64,000 nt of DNA from Pontederia crassipes (GCA_030549335.1 CM060186.1:21877189-21941188), one strand, 5' to 3'; positions 32,417 to 44,526 are shown, counted from the stretch's first letter. Numbers and translations: made by a program. Notes: a model not told the origin generated them from the sequence alone.

Positions 32417-35252
32417 CTGGTACCGTGGTCTTTGATCATGGACGCCAACGAGGAATGCATGGCAAGCTTCCTCGCCGCACGTCCAATCGTGCACCGCAGC
32501 ATGTTCCTCATACACCCGTGTCATGTCAAAGAATGTCCGTCATGCATCATGATAGTGGACTGATCGCCCCGCCTAACCGAGATGGTCATGCGTCACTCGC
32601 TCGAGTAGATCAACCCCCCCAGGTATACAATCGGGAATCTTAAAGTGTCGCGTTGCGTCAAGAGTGGCCATATGCTCCGCATGATGGTCTTGCGCTACCT
32701 AGGGGTCGCTTACACAAACGTCGTATAAGTCGGAGGACCCGTGTTACATTCAGGTACTGTCGGTCATGCACTATCGTGACGACCTGACGCTGCTCGATAT
32801 TTCATAACGTCGCATCGCATGCCCAGTCATGCAACGTAAAGTGCACAATCTCTTCACGGAAGAAGTTGGCTCAAGTTTAAGCATCAAGGTTCATGGTCCC
32901 TTTTGGCTACGGCCAAGTAACATCACTCACAAATATCTTGTCGTGTCGCAGCATCGTTTGTCATGCCACGATGACTTTCATAGATGGAGCAAAGCGTTGA
33001 TTACTTGCAAACACTTGGGAACGAGTTGTCAGCCTTGCCTGCCTCGTCAAGTGTCATCCCGCAAGTGGCGTGATGTCATCCACTAAGGGTGGGGACGAAC
33101 CTGCTACCTGCCAATGCAAATCGACGTCTCAATTCAACGACCAATTTGACAAATGGTCTGAGCGTCGAGCATCGGCGAACTTTGACAAGCTGCTATCAAG
33201 CGTTCCACCGCCAACCGAAGGAAGGATTACCCTTTCCTCTCGGACAGCGCCTTGAGTAATCGAAGCGGCCTCCTAGGTTCACAATCCGAAAGTTTCGAAG
33301 GACACACTAGTGATGTCATCCCTTCAAATGAAGATGGAGGTGACGTTGGGAGCTCATGTCATGAGTTCACCAATCGCAATCCGCTTACCCAAACGGAGCA
33401 TCTTCACGAGTACCCCCATGGCTCGTTGAAGATTTGGAACGGCTAGTCTTTCACAAGGGTCAGCCGTCCGATGGACAAGTATGTCGAATGATTCCTACCG
33501 ACAAGCGCAATGGTAGTACTTTGTCCAAGTTGCGGACGGACGAGCATCTAAGGTGCATCCTATTCGTGAACGAGCACAACGATTTCGCCCCGTCCATACC
33601 CAAAGGTATTGCCTAAGCTTCAAAGGAGGTCCCAGGATCGGAAGAAGGCATATCTCAAGAACCCTGCAAGATGTGGTAAACTCAGGATGACGTTGCCATC
33701 GCGATAATGTGGAATGTGGCAAACATGCATCCCGTTGAGATATGAGACAGAGGAAGTGGCAGCTCATCAATTATGTAAGCCCTGACAAGTTGGGACTGGA
33801 GGTCAAGATCCCTTTGTTCAGTATCGGCCATATGGGCATGTTGAAGCACCGAGCTCCGCCTACAGTGCTCCCAGGAGGATGAAGACCCAGATTGGTGCTA
33901 TTCAAGCAGAGGAGTTAAAGCTTTGGACTAGGACGGAGTTGGAACGACAGGATCGCCCAACCTCCACGCGTTAGTCATCGCTGCCAAGGCGTTCATGCCA
34001 AGATAGATGCCATACCACCAAAGCCCTTGGACAAGGGCAATGATGGAGGAGAGAAGTGCAAGTCGCAAAGAGGAAGCTATCATGCCAAAGACAAAGACAA
34101 GTCCATCGAAGCAAGAGGATCGAGTTGAACCACAAGGGAACGTGGGGAGACTCCCGTCGCTCACTATAGCGACTTGAAGGAGACAAGATAGAGAATGTCA
34201 TATCCGAGAACTTTGCTCCACCTCAAACCGTCGAGATATCAGATGACCGCCAAGGGTAAGGTGGCCCCGCACTCGACACTCGACGGACGGAGAACAATAC
34301 GTTGCAGCCATATGCAACATAGAGACAGTGAGTTGAACCATAAGGGAACGTGGGGAGACTCTCGTCGCTCACCATGGTGATTCGGAATGGACAAGGCATG
34401 GATTGTTATATCAAAGAACTTTGTCCCGCCTTAAGACCGTCGAAACATCAAGTGATCACCAAAGAGGAGGTGGTCCTGCGCTCTTCACTCAGCGGAGGAA
34501 TGGAAGACTCTACATTGCAACCATTTGCAACATAGAGACGTTAAGTCAAGCCCACGAAAAGACCTGAAGCGTCCCGAAGAATCCGTGGGAGGACTCTTGT
34601 AGCTCATTATAGCGACTCAAAGCACCCGAAGCAGACAAGTTACAAATGTCGTCATCGAAGAGCTTGTGCTGTTTCAAGTCGTCGGAAGTCCAGAATGATC
34701 ATCGAGGGTGAGATGATCCCGTACTTCGCATCCGACGGAAGGGAGACCTTATGTTGCGGCCACCCACAACATGAAGGCATCGAGTCAAGTCATGCAGGTC
34801 GAATGATGAGACTTTTCATTGTGTTCTCCACGACCCTAGAGTAACTCTTTTTCGAGCTATTCCTGAAGGCATACAAGAGTTGTTTCGCCCCAAAGAAGCC
34901 AAACTACACAAGTTGACGCTGCGCAAGTTGAAGAGAAGTGAAGCCAACAGAGACTTGATGGATGGATAATTGCTTGATGAAGTTAGACCGCTCATGGCGG
35001 ACTCCACTGGCGCTGCACAAGTGATGATCCTGGATTGGACGAAGGATCAGCAAGCGAAGCAGGCCTGAGGGAGGAGTCCTCAGCGAGACCTCAAGGAGCG
35101 AGCATTCCTAGCGCTGTGCGATGCTGGTGAAGTAGAAGTCAAGGCAAAGAAGACAGATTGAACGAGGCAAGCGAAGTCAAGACTGAAGACGAAGGCCCCG
35201 GGAAAGCGTGGACAACGGCGTCGGGGGCGTTGCCGACTTTGGTGGGGGAGAA
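32417..35252 (+). other. Interior of element A, no coding domain
   Basis: Scattered short open frames only, and none shows gag or pol motifs. Composition is GC-richer than the surroundings, with frequent CGTC and GTCATGC words. A tandem repeat lies at 34122-34785 and a polypurine tract GGTGGGGGAGAA at 35241-35252, directly before the right LTR. Confidence 0.6.
34122..34785 (+). repeat. Three diverged tandem units of 208-240 bp in element A
   Basis: Units start at 34122, 34330 and 34542, with the remains of a fourth near 34782. Shared blocks are GAGTTGAACCAYAAGGGAAC, GGGGAGACTCYCGTCGCTCA, GCAACATAGAGAC and a GACTYYACRTTGCARCC-like segment. The third unit is the most diverged. Confidence 0.8.
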
Positions 35253-35921
35253 TGTCAAGGGGCATTTTCCCGTGATACGAAGCGTGAAGCATCGCGACAC
35301 CAGTGTCGCTCAACTTATAGCTCTCGGACGCTCAGTGCCGAAATAATGGAACACATGAAGCCGCTCCGCACTGCATAATATTGTGGAGTACCAAGTTATT
35401 CGCCCTTAGGGCATTTATCTTGTAAGGTCGTCCTTATGAATGGTCAAGTAGGTGACGTTACCCGTAGGGCACGTCTTTTACATCTTCAATATGTAATATG
35501 ACTCCTATACTTACGGTACACTGGGAGGAGTTCACTAGTGCCTTCCGACGCCCAATTGTATGTTATATTTAATCATATTTAATACAAGTAAGCTTTTCTT
35601 TAATTCTAGTGTCATGGCCTTGAGCATGGGGTGGCAACCCACATCAGTGTCCCTTCGTGGCGTCCCGTGGTCTCTTAGTCACCCCTTCGAACTTTAAGCC
35701 CCCAAGCGCCTACATTAGTGCCGCAACGTGCTAATGCCATGGTCCCATCACGAGTAGTCCAACACTTTAGTCATGCTCGTGATTGAATGCCTATAAGAGC
35801 GACTCTCAGCATAGTCATCTCGATCATAAAACTTTCGCTGCAAACTCAAAACAAGCTTAGCTAGGTGCCTATCCGCCTAGTCGCCGCACATGGTCTAGTG
35901 TTCGCGAATAACCCTGTGACA
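35253..35921 (+). repeat. 3' LTR of element A
   Basis: Begins TGTCAAGGGGC and ends GTGACA, preceded by the polypurine tract. LINE ORF1 sequence resumes after it. Confidence 0.85.
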
Positions 35922-35926
35922 CGACC

Positions 35927-36862
35927 ACGCGTATATGCCTCGAACTACATGTCAGCGCAGGTTGTCAGGGTTAATCTTCGAGACGGTAGTAAGTTTTTCC
36001 AATGCGTGATTTATGGAAATATTCCTATCTTTTGTTACAAATGTGGAACCATTGGACATCAATTCTAAGAATGCCCATGGCGTCCTTCTGACGAGGGATC
36101 CATCGACTAACCTGGAAATGTGCTTCTTTTTGGCCCGTGGATGCAAATAACCACACTACGCTGGCGACCAATGAAACAATCAGTTCAGATTTGCTGCACC
36201 TCTGAACCGATCCCTTTGGACCTGGTTCAGGCATCTGAACTAGCCTCGCATTCGAATCACACTCATCTGTAAATCTCAACCACTAACTTGGCCCAGATCT
36301 CATCTCAGCCCTTGGATGCAGGTACCTCTAGTAACGGCGATGCGCGTCTTACCCCAACGGATGCGGAGGCTACCATTATACCCTTGTTTACAATTTTTGA
36401 AAGTCCCAGGCACAAATCTCAAGGCATATGTGGCGTGATAAATCAGACACACTCGTCCTCTGACCACCCACGTGGTGTGATAGATCAAACACACTCCCCC
36501 CCTCGTAAGTAATACCACTGTGCACTCATCTTTCCCAACCATATCGCTCTCGGATGCGCCACAACTATCTTTCCCACCACAACCTCGCCCCTCACACCCA
36601 CCTGCTACGGTGCCATGTCGATTCCAAGGGTTTCACAACTACAACTCCACAGTCCAATTATCACCTCCCCTCACCCTACCACCCTTTTGTCTCTTCATCT
36701 CGCTTCTTTTTCTCTTTTCCCCCTCCAGGACCCCTTAGAGAGAAGTCTCCTCCTTTGGTTCCTACCTAGTGTATGCCTTTGGATTACGATAATCTAGCTA
36801 TTACTATTCTCCGATGTCTCACTGCGGCCCTCGTGCCTATCTCGGCCGACACTATGGAGGAT
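35927..36862 (+). pseudogene. LINE ORF1 middle part with CCHC zinc knuckle
   Basis: Continues the ORF1 frame broken at 23956. FCYKCGTIGHQF, a stop (36066-36068), then ECP form a CX2CX4HX4C zinc knuckle at 36033-36074, as in plant L1 ORF1 proteins that bind the LINE RNA. Beyond it, Pro/Ser-rich low-complexity sequence runs to 36862, where element C begins. Confidence 0.75.
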
Positions 36863-38626
36863 TGATGCATGCAAAATACAACATATTTTAGTTAATTATT
36901 TTAATTAAATTTTCTGTAATTTGATCATGGCATGCATCATTTTTAGTCACTTTTAATCGTAATTCCGGATTTATCAATTTTAATTATTAAATTCTCTGAA
37001 TATTTTAATTATGGATGGATTAACTAAATTTTGATAATAATTTTGCAGGAAAAATCGAGATTAAAATAGATTGTGCTGTATCGGCCAAAATTTCAAAGAA
37101 TTTATCATTACGGCCGAGATTAGGATGAAGAATTCATCATTACGGCCGAGATTTGGCTTTACACCCAAGTCGTTTTGGGCGAGATTCAAAAGGAGTAACA
37201 AATAATGATTTTATCTTTTGGGCGTAACAAGATTAAATTCTTTCCTTACGGCCGAAATTCGAAGGAAGTAAAAGGGTTTATCTCTTTGAGAGTAAAGATA
37301 AAATAATTTCTTACGGCCGAGATTTGGAGGGGGTAATGGCAATGAAATCATCCGTTTGGCCGATATATGAAGGTGTAAAGATAAAATTGTTTGGGCGTAA
37401 CAAGATTTGATTCTCTGTTTTGGCCGAGTTTATCTTTGGGCGTAACAAGATATATGAAGGTGTAAAGATAAGAAAGATTTATCTTTGGGCGTAACGATAA
37501 AAGGATTTATCTTTGGCCGAGTTTATCTCGTAAATTTAAAGTCAACCGTACGATGTTACGGCCGAGATCAAATTGAAGGCTGTCCGCACCCTATAAATAC
37601 GTGAAGAATTCATCGTTTCAATTCGTGCTCTGAAGTTCAGGTTTACTTCCACGGAGAGTCATGAGCTCTGCAGGCTACGACCAAGAGGAGAGAGGTGCGA
37701 CGGCTGAAAGTTGATCGCGACCCTGATCAAGTTCGAGAAGCTGCCCGACTGTCTGCCCGTGATCCAAAGCTTCGACTTTTGTCTATTAGGGTGTAATTCT
37801 TCCAATTATTATTATTTTGTTATTATCTCTCCAGAATTTCTAGGATGAACTCCATATTTTTATTTATTTCATGTTAGGAGATTATTATTGAAGGGAAACT
37901 ATTTGGACCCTATATTATTTGTTTTAATCTTTTCTGATCAATTAGTTAATTGTGCTTAATGCTTTTGATTTAATTATTTGGATTTCTGAGTTGAGTACTT
38001 ACCAGTTTGTGGATTATTTAATTTCAGAATTCATTAATTAAATTAATTATTTTTATGTGAAATTAATAATTGACATAAATTTGATAACTAGTGTGTGGAG
38101 AATCAAGTTTATGTGGTATGTTAATCTAACCAGTTTGTGGAGTGGTTAATAGTCTAGGATTTTCATATTAATGCATCTTAATTTTAATCTTATCTGACGA
38201 ATACCAATTTGTGGGACTTTAGGTTTGATTAAATTGAAGGTAGTTTGATTTACCGGATTAAATAGCAGAATTACCAGTTTGTGGACTCTGTGATGTTAAT
38301 CTTGTAAATTAATAACTTGGGAAAATTTCTAATCCATCTTTAAAAATTAAATTTATCTTTTACGGTTCAAATATTTATCCTGATCTATTTTCATCCTAAG
38401 GCCAAACTTCAACACCATTATCTTATTTTTATCTTAATTTCCTTATTTTATTTCATAAAACTTCTTTCCAAAAATTCATGTTTTTCCTCTCTTATTAATT
38501 TATAAATCCAGATATTGAATTAATAATATTCCTCGTGGGTTCGACACTCTTACTCCTTTTTACTATATTACTTGAGCGACTAGTGCACTTGCTAGCAAAT
38601 TTTATTGTTACAATTACAACGCATCA
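36863..38626 (+). repeat. 5' LTR of element C
   Basis: 1,764 bp, TGATGCATGC...ACGCATCA. At 37085-37570 it holds some 14 CGGCCGA, GGGCGTAAC or related words, then CACCCTATAAATACGTG (37587-37603), a good TATA box. The U5 end (CCTCGTGGGTTCGACACTC, CACTTGCTAGCAA) matches the corresponding end of element B. Confidence 0.95.
37592..37600 (+). promoter_or_regulatory. TATA box of element C LTR
   Basis: TATAAATAC just downstream of the word array. It is conserved in the right LTR at 46418-46426. Confidence 0.6.
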
Positions 38627-38632
38627 AGTTTT

Positions 38633-38649
38633 TGGCGCCGTTGCCGGGA
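38633..38649 (+). other. Primer binding site of element C (tRNA-Asp)
   Basis: TGGCGCCGTTGCCGGGA, six bases after the LTR. It matches the complement of the plant tRNA-Asp 3' end except at the last base. Confidence 0.9.
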
Positions 38650-40233
38650 AATATTTTATTAATTAATTTCTGATTTTTATGAATTATTAGGAGATGTAAA
38701 TAAAGTGTAAATAATTCTTTATAAATATGTATTAATTGTTTTAATTATTTTTGTGAATAATATAATTTTTTTCTTTTGCAGATAAAGGTCACAACAATTT
38801 TTTTAATTTATCTACTTTCGGTTTAAAATCCGATGCCGATTGGATTTTCTGAATTACACTGTCGACTTATGGATTTACGACTTTAATTTGATGTGTGGGC
38901 TTTATTAATTTTACGGCCTCGCAATGAATGATTTCTGAGTTCTAAACTTTCAATCTTTACGGCCGTAATATTTTTATCCGAACGTTGTTTTACGCCATGA
39001 GTAATGGATATTGATTTGACCTTGTTTCGCCCGGTTTATCGATGGTTTAAATTTTTTACGCCCTATTCGAATCAGTTCGACTTTCATTCTCGGCCGTAAC
39101 ATTTTAATTGTTTGAACTTTTCATATGGATTTGATCTGTTGTTTTACGACCGTAAGGAATCGACTTAATTCAGTTTTGGCCGTAATGATTATTTGTCGCC
39201 TTCGTATTTCAATTGCTGTTACGACCGAGACCTGTATAGCTTTTTGTTTTACGGCCGTAGAAATTGAAATATTCTGAATGTGCACGTTTGATCAATTGTG
39301 TTTTGACTTTAATGAACCCGTAAGAAATCTTTACGCCAGCAAGCTTTTAACTGACAAACTCTTATCCAATTTTACGGCCGGTATTTCACTTCATCCGGAC
39401 TTCTTTCTTTTACGGCCGAGAATTGATCTCATAGTTTTGCGGCCGTAAAAAAATTTCTGAACATTTGTTTTTATGCCATATTACAACCTTTTCGGCCAAT
39501 TTATTTGTGATTTTTTTTTCTTTCTCGGCCATCAACGATCACGTTCGACTTAATTCTCATTGTTTTACGGCCGATATGAATTGTCCTCTTCCTCGGCCAT
39601 AATGATTCATTTGTCGACATTTTGTTCAATTTTTATTTCGGCCAAAGGTTGTTGACTTCGATTCTTTACACCTAGAGTTTTATATGTGAGGAGTTCTTTA
39701 CGCCGCAGAAGTCAATTTAATTCTCTTTCGACCGAGATTATTCATCGTTGTGTTAATGTTTACGCCATCTTATGATTTTGTTTCGGCCAACAAGTTTTAC
39801 ACCTTCACGTTGAATCCTTTTCAACACTATTTTATGATTTTTACGGACGAACGAGCCTCGGATTACTAATTTAATTTCGGCCGTAAACCCTAATTCTGTA
39901 TTACGGCCGATCAATCTTATTTCCTCTCTGAAAATAATTTTTTTATTATTAACTTTACGGTCGCAAATTAGTTCGGACTTATTTTGTGTGGTTTGTTACA
40001 TCATCATAAATTCTTTTGGTCGATATTAATATTTGGTATTCGTATTGGTTTGAAGAATTTCTGAAAAGTTCCTCTCAAAAATTAATTTTAATGACGAATT
40101 TTCAAATTCTATCAGGCCGAAAGACTTTATTTGTTAAAATCTCATTTCTCGTGACCTATTATCTGTATTTCTTCCTTCTTGTATACATTTTTATTCTTTT
40201 ATCTTACTGAAAATTGGTTGTTGCAGGTACTAA
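38650..40233 (+). repeat. Leader of element C with about 28 ACGGCCG-type words
   Basis: The untranslated leader is AT-rich but punctuated every 30-50 bp, from 38930 to 39970, by TTACGGCCGA, TACGGCCGTA, TTCGGCCAA, TTACGCC and similar words. The core CGGCCG is self-complementary. It ends in GGTTGTTGCAGGTAC (40216-40230), which looks like a splice acceptor ahead of gag. Confidence 0.8.
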
Positions 40234-40359
40234 TTGAAAATTAAATCACAACCAATCCTGGAATCTTCTGATAAGCGCACTAGGAGTTCAAATCCACTGT
40301 TGGAATTTGATCCTGAAATTGAAAGAACCTATCGTCGATTACGAAGAAATATAAGAAAA

Positions 40360-41622
40360 ATGGCGGAACAAGCACGCGACAATCAGAGACTGGAGCAACA
40401 AAATGAACTGGTTCCACCACATAATAATCGGCGAGAAGATGAAGCAGAACTTTCTATGAGAGAATATGTCTCGGCCAGATACAGTGACCGAGAATCATGC
40501 ATCGTGCTGCTTGATATTAACGCAAATAATTTTGAGATAAATCCAGCAATCGTGAGGATGATACAAGCATCCCAATTTGGAGGAGGATTTCATGAAGACC
40601 CTCACGATCACCTTGACAAATTTCTTGCCACTCTGAGCACCTTTAGAAATAATAATGTTTCTTCTGAAGTTATTCGTTTATTATTATTTCCTCAATCTTT
40701 ACGTGACAAAGCTTCCACTTGGTTTAAAACTTTGCCCGCAGGATCGATTCATTCTTGGTTGGAGCTTGTAGAAAAGTTTGTTGGAAAATATTGTCCACCA
40801 CAAAAGGCAGGCAAATATCGAAGAGAATTGAGGGCATTTGTTCAAGACGATAACGAGACCTTATATGAGGCATGGGAACGATATAAAGAACTATTAGCCA
40901 GAGTTCCTGACAACAAAATTTCAAAGTGGCAAGTAATGGAAGATTTTTACCATGGATTGCGAGCTGTAGATCAAGATAAGCTCGACCAATCAGCAGGAGG
41001 GACAGTATTGGGATCTAAACGTCCTAGTGAGATACAGGATATTATTGAAGCTGTAGCCCTCAAGTCGAGCCAAGAAAGGAGACCATCTCGCCGAACTCAT
41101 GATGTACATGCTACACAAGGAATACAATCTTCAGAAATAGTGGCTCAGCTGGAGTCACTTAATCAAAAATTCGAGCAGATGATGTCACTAATGGGAAATT
41201 CTAGCAATTATAGCCCTACAGGTAACACTTCAGATTCAAATCAAATTGAAAATGCTAACTTTATTTCCAATCCATTTTACATGAACAACGATTATGGTTG
41301 GAGACACAATCCAAAGTTTGCCTATAATCAGAATCAAGGCCAATCTTCTGGTCCATCAAAAGATTATATACCGAAAAGGCAACCTGATACTCCCCAATAT
41401 CAATCATCAAATCATATGCAAGAGATGATGGCACAGATCATAGACACAATGCAAGCGTTGCAAAAGAATATGGAATCTAGAGCCACGAGTCAGGATGCAT
41501 CCATTCGAAATCTAGAAAGACAACTGGGCCAGATGGCGGCACAACTAACTGGACGTACACCGGGCTCTCTCCCAAGCAACACAGAGAAAAATCCAAGAGG
41601 GGAAGAGCAAAATAGGCCTTGA
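40360..41622 (+). CDS. Athila-type gag protein of element C
   Basis: Intact open frame for the capsid-forming gag polyprotein, 420 residues from the first ATG (40360). The same frame is open back to 40234 without an ATG and encodes a conserved-looking N-terminus (FDPEIERTYRRLRRN), so the natural start may be reached by splicing at TTGCAG (40220-40225) or may be lost. The gag core (PF03732-like) runs from INPAIVRMIQ through GGGFHEDPHDHLDKFL, LFPQSLRDKASTWFKTLP, LVEKFVGKYCPP and LYEAWERYKELLARVPDNKI. A Gln/Asn-rich linker and an NLERQLGQMAAQL helix follow. No zinc knuckle is seen. The frame ends shortly after this helix, where Athila elements normally continue into protease and RT. It is full-length and unbroken although the element lacks pol, consistent with recent or retained function. 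Confidence 0.88.
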   Translation: MAEQARDNQRLEQQNELVPPHNNRREDEAELSMREYVSARYSDRESCIVLLDINANNFEINPAIVRMIQASQFGGGFHEDPHDHLDKFLATLSTFRNNNVSSEVIRLLLFPQSLRDKASTWFKTLPAGSIHSWLELVEKFVGKYCPPQKAGKYRRELRAFVQDDNETLYEAWERYKELLARVPDNKISKWQVMEDFYHGLRAVDQDKLDQSAGGTVLGSKRPSEIQDIIEAVALKSSQERRPSRRTHDVHATQGIQSSEIVAQLESLNQKFEQMMSLMGNSSNYSPTGNTSDSNQIENANFISNPFYMNNDYGWRHNPKFAYNQNQGQSSGPSKDYIPKRQPDTPQYQSSNHMQEMMAQIIDTMQALQKNMESRATSQDASIRNLERQLGQMAAQLTGRTPGSLPSNTEKNPRGEEQNRP

Positions 41623-41880
41623 TTTTCATCAGAACTAAGTCAAGCTGATGACTATAAATCAAAACTATTTCTATCCTTTTTATTTTTATTTTTTCATTTT
41701 TTTAGATTAGTCTAATTAGTTGTTAATTAATATCTTAGTTTCGGTGATAGTTTAATTTTAATTAGACAATTATTTTATTATGGAGTCATTTAATTTAATT
41801 AATATTTAATGTTTGTAAGGAGAGGTAAACTCAGGGGCGTCAACTCCAAGCATGGGCGTAAATTCCAAGAATTGATTCCC
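41623..41880 (+). other. Gap between gag and second word array in element C
   Basis: AT-rich, non-coding. In an autonomous Athila element pol would stand here; no RT or integrase motif is left. Confidence 0.6.
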
Positions 41881-41885
41881 TCCAC

Positions 41886-42767
41886 GTGACAAGACGAGGC
41901 TATTACGCCCTGCCACCTGTGCTCTCTACGGCCGAAGCTCGGACATTACGCCCTGCCACCATTCCGTTACGGCCGAGATGTCACACCAGCAGACCACGGA
42001 CGTGCCTTGGAAATCGTCAAAGCTCCGACATGACAGGGAGACCACGGACGTGCCTTGGAAAAATGCATGCTTTTACGCCCGAACATGACTTTTCACTGCG
42101 TCATCACGTGGGAACAGGTCAAATTATGCCCGAAAATTCATCTATAAAATCCTACCCCCTCTTGTATGTTGCAGATCAATCTTCTTTACGGCCGAAGCCA
42201 CCGCGCGCCGCCCTCTGTGCATTACGGCCGAGGTGCTTCCGCTACCCTTACGCCTTTTCTTCTCTACGGCCGAAGTCTCAATGCCGTAACCGCCGATCCT
42301 TACGCCCAAAAGCGCCGCGCCTGTTCCTTACGGCCGAAGTTCTGACGTTTTCCCGACATTTTTTTTACGGCCGACACTTATTACGGCCGAGTTTCCACCG
42401 CGCTCCTACCATCTGCGTTACGGCCGAGCCTCAACACCGCGCATCAAGACTTCTTTACGGCCAAAATCTCACCGCCATTCGTTACGGCCGAAATCTACAG
42501 GTTCATCTACTCTTACGGCCGAAGTTCCGAGTCACACCTCTAACTTCTTACGGCCAAACTCCAATCTACGGCCGAGCTTCATCAATTACGGCCGAAGTTC
42601 TTCATCAACCAATTCCTTATGGCCGAAGTTCTTCGTCAAACGGTCCCTTACGGCCGAGTCACCTCCGACCTTCAACCGGTTCTTCATCGAATACTACGGT
42701 CGAAACCTCAGCCGCTTCCACCGAGCCGGTACCTTTTCTTTGTTTATTTTTGTCCAAATCAAGATGA
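41886..42767 (+). repeat. Second ACGGCCG-word array of element C (fortuitously open)
   Basis: About 22 TTACGGCCGAAG-like words occur in 800 bp. The region is open for 293 codons from an ATG at 41886, but the translation is just the word in three frames: LRPK, YGR and TAE, repeated. The 12-base word has no stop in any of these frames, which explains the long frame. It has no domain, and it ends overlapping the ATHILA frame start. I treat it as non-coding, with a small chance that a peptide is made. Confidence 0.7.
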
Positions 42768-44438
42768 GGCGATTTGCTAATATATGGAGGGGACGTCATG
42801 AACGACGACATCCGAATGCTCAGCCGGCCCCACAGCCCTCACAATTAATCTCCTACCCCGGAGATTATTATTGGACTAAGCCGGAGTATCAAGCTCGATA
42901 TGAACGGATGTGTGATATTCGAATTCATGCCACCAGATTTTCAGATACTGAATTGCTGATGGAGTATAATTTACTTGCAGATATTCATCTACTATTTTCT
43001 CAAATTGGACTATCTGACTTTGTGCATTCTTGGTGGCCAACTTATGAAGTACTAATTATGGAATTTCTCTCATCCCTGGAAGTTTTTAATTTAGATGGCA
43101 GGAACTATGATCAGCCCCGCATTTCATTCCAACTTTATGGGCGATCATTTACTCTCACTCTAGGAGAGATTAATAATATCTATGGATTTCCCAACCATGG
43201 ATCTCTTTCTGTACCTGCTGACTTTGATGCTGAAACTTTTTGGAAACAGATAACAGAAGAAGACCGATTGGTTTGGAACACTGCTAAAGATAGCTCAATT
43301 CAGAATCCTGTTCTGCGCTACGTCCATCGCATGCTAAGCAACACCATAAGTGGACGCAGTGATAATGATGGTGCCGTCTCAGAGGGAGAGTTATATCTCA
43401 TCCACAGCATGCTTCACAGAACTCCCGTTAATGTGGGTGCCTTCCTCATTCGTCGATTCCAGCGCTGCACTACTCATCATGGCGGTAGCATTAATATGGG
43501 TGCTCTTCTCACACCTATCGCTCAGCACCTACAACTTGACTTGGATGATCTCGAAGCTGTGCCAGGAAACACTCACCTCACTCGTAGGACCATTCAGGCT
43601 ATGGTCTCGTGAAGACCAACAACTCAGGGATCAAAGTTTTTATTTTTAAAGGCCACCATCAGGAGGTGCCCTGCTCAGATCGAGATGCTTTCACGCCGAT
43701 TAATCCAAATAATTGGCTCCTTTTTAGGCAGGTCATACCTCCAGTGATCCCACCTGCAGGACCATCTACCTCTATCGGACAGCTCACTAGGATGAACCTT
43801 TCTCCTGGTTTGATTCTACTGATTATGCGGCAGCCCAACCCTACCTTCAACAGCAACAAGGATTTCAGGCTGCATCACCGGCAGCTTCCCAATATGCCAC
43901 ATCCGTCCATTCACCTTATATGCCGGTGCCTTCTCCAATTCCATCTCCAGCACAAGAGACCTCTTTTGATTCCTCGTTCATACCTTCTACTCCTTATGAG
44001 GAACGCGACTCGATGGAAGTATCTGCCCCTTTACAAGAACCAGTGCAGAATCGCTATATAGCACCGGAGCCCACTTTTACTTCAGCTCCATAGCAGACTT
44101 ACTATCCACCTCCGCCACCTCAGCCTGACTATGCTTCCATGCAAAACTTATGGGAATCAATGTATGATGAACAACTTCGTCAAGCAGGGGAGTTTCACAC
44201 TTTTCAAGAAGAACAACTTCGTCAATCAAGGCAGTTGCACGCTATTCAGGAAGAGCAACTTCGACAAGCACAAGAGTTGACCAACATTCGAGCCGATTTT
44301 AGAAATATGGATGATCATCAGGGTCGCTTTGAATCCCTTCAGAATCAACATGCGCGCATGACGAGACGCATCCATGAGTATTATATGCGCCAAGGAAATC
44401 TCGGCTACCATCCACCATCACCACCCTGCAGACAGTAA
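42764..44438 (+). pseudogene. ATHILA ORF-1-type protein of element C, frameshifted
   Basis: The first frame (42764-43612, 282 residues, ATG at 42764) is intact and matches the plant-specific ATHILA ORF-1 domain: an N-terminal basic stretch, YPGDYYWTKPEYQARYERMC, FSDTELLMEYNLL, FLSSLEVFNLDGRNYD, FQLYGRSFTLTLGEINNIYG and a late LTPIAQHLQL segment. After 43612 the protein continues in other frames, with a stop near 44092. It is Pro/Gln-rich, then YYPPPPPQPDYASM and a helical tail with repeated EEQLRQ units (44139-44438). The role of this protein is unknown; it sits where an env-like gene would stand. The frame changes suggest the full product is lost, although the first 282 residues could still be made. 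Confidence 0.8.
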
Positions 44439-44526
44439 ATCCGGTTGTGTCTTTTCCCTTTTCTTTATTTTCGTTTCTTTAATTTTCCTTTTTATTGAGT
44501 ATGTATCACTTTCTCTTGCTGGCTTA

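Larger units (their letters stand above)
23957..35921 (+). mobile_element. LTR element A: non-autonomous, without coding capacity
   Basis: Left LTR 23957-24615, primer binding site from 24618, interior 24616-24739 plus 32417-35252, right LTR 35253-35921. Without the nested element B its length is about 4.3 kb. The interior shows no gag, protease, RT or integrase on either strand, so it looks like a LARD-type element. It sits inside LINE ORF1. The 5-bp flanks (GCAAC and CGACC) do not match, so the target duplication has decayed or the ends are misplaced by a base or two. The two LTRs differ at roughly one base in eight in the first 165 bp compared by eye, making this the oldest LTR element of the cluster, as its nesting requires. 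Confidence 0.85.

Noticed and set aside
23952-35926. Five-base target duplication of element A (GCAAC and CGACC).
   Set aside because: Only two of five bases match. The insertion is instead supported by LTR, primer site, polypurine tract and the LINE reading frame resuming on the far side.
35865-35926. LINE ORF1 frame starting within the right LTR of element A.
   Set aside because: The frame is open by chance through the LTR end; LINE homology begins only after the LTR boundary.
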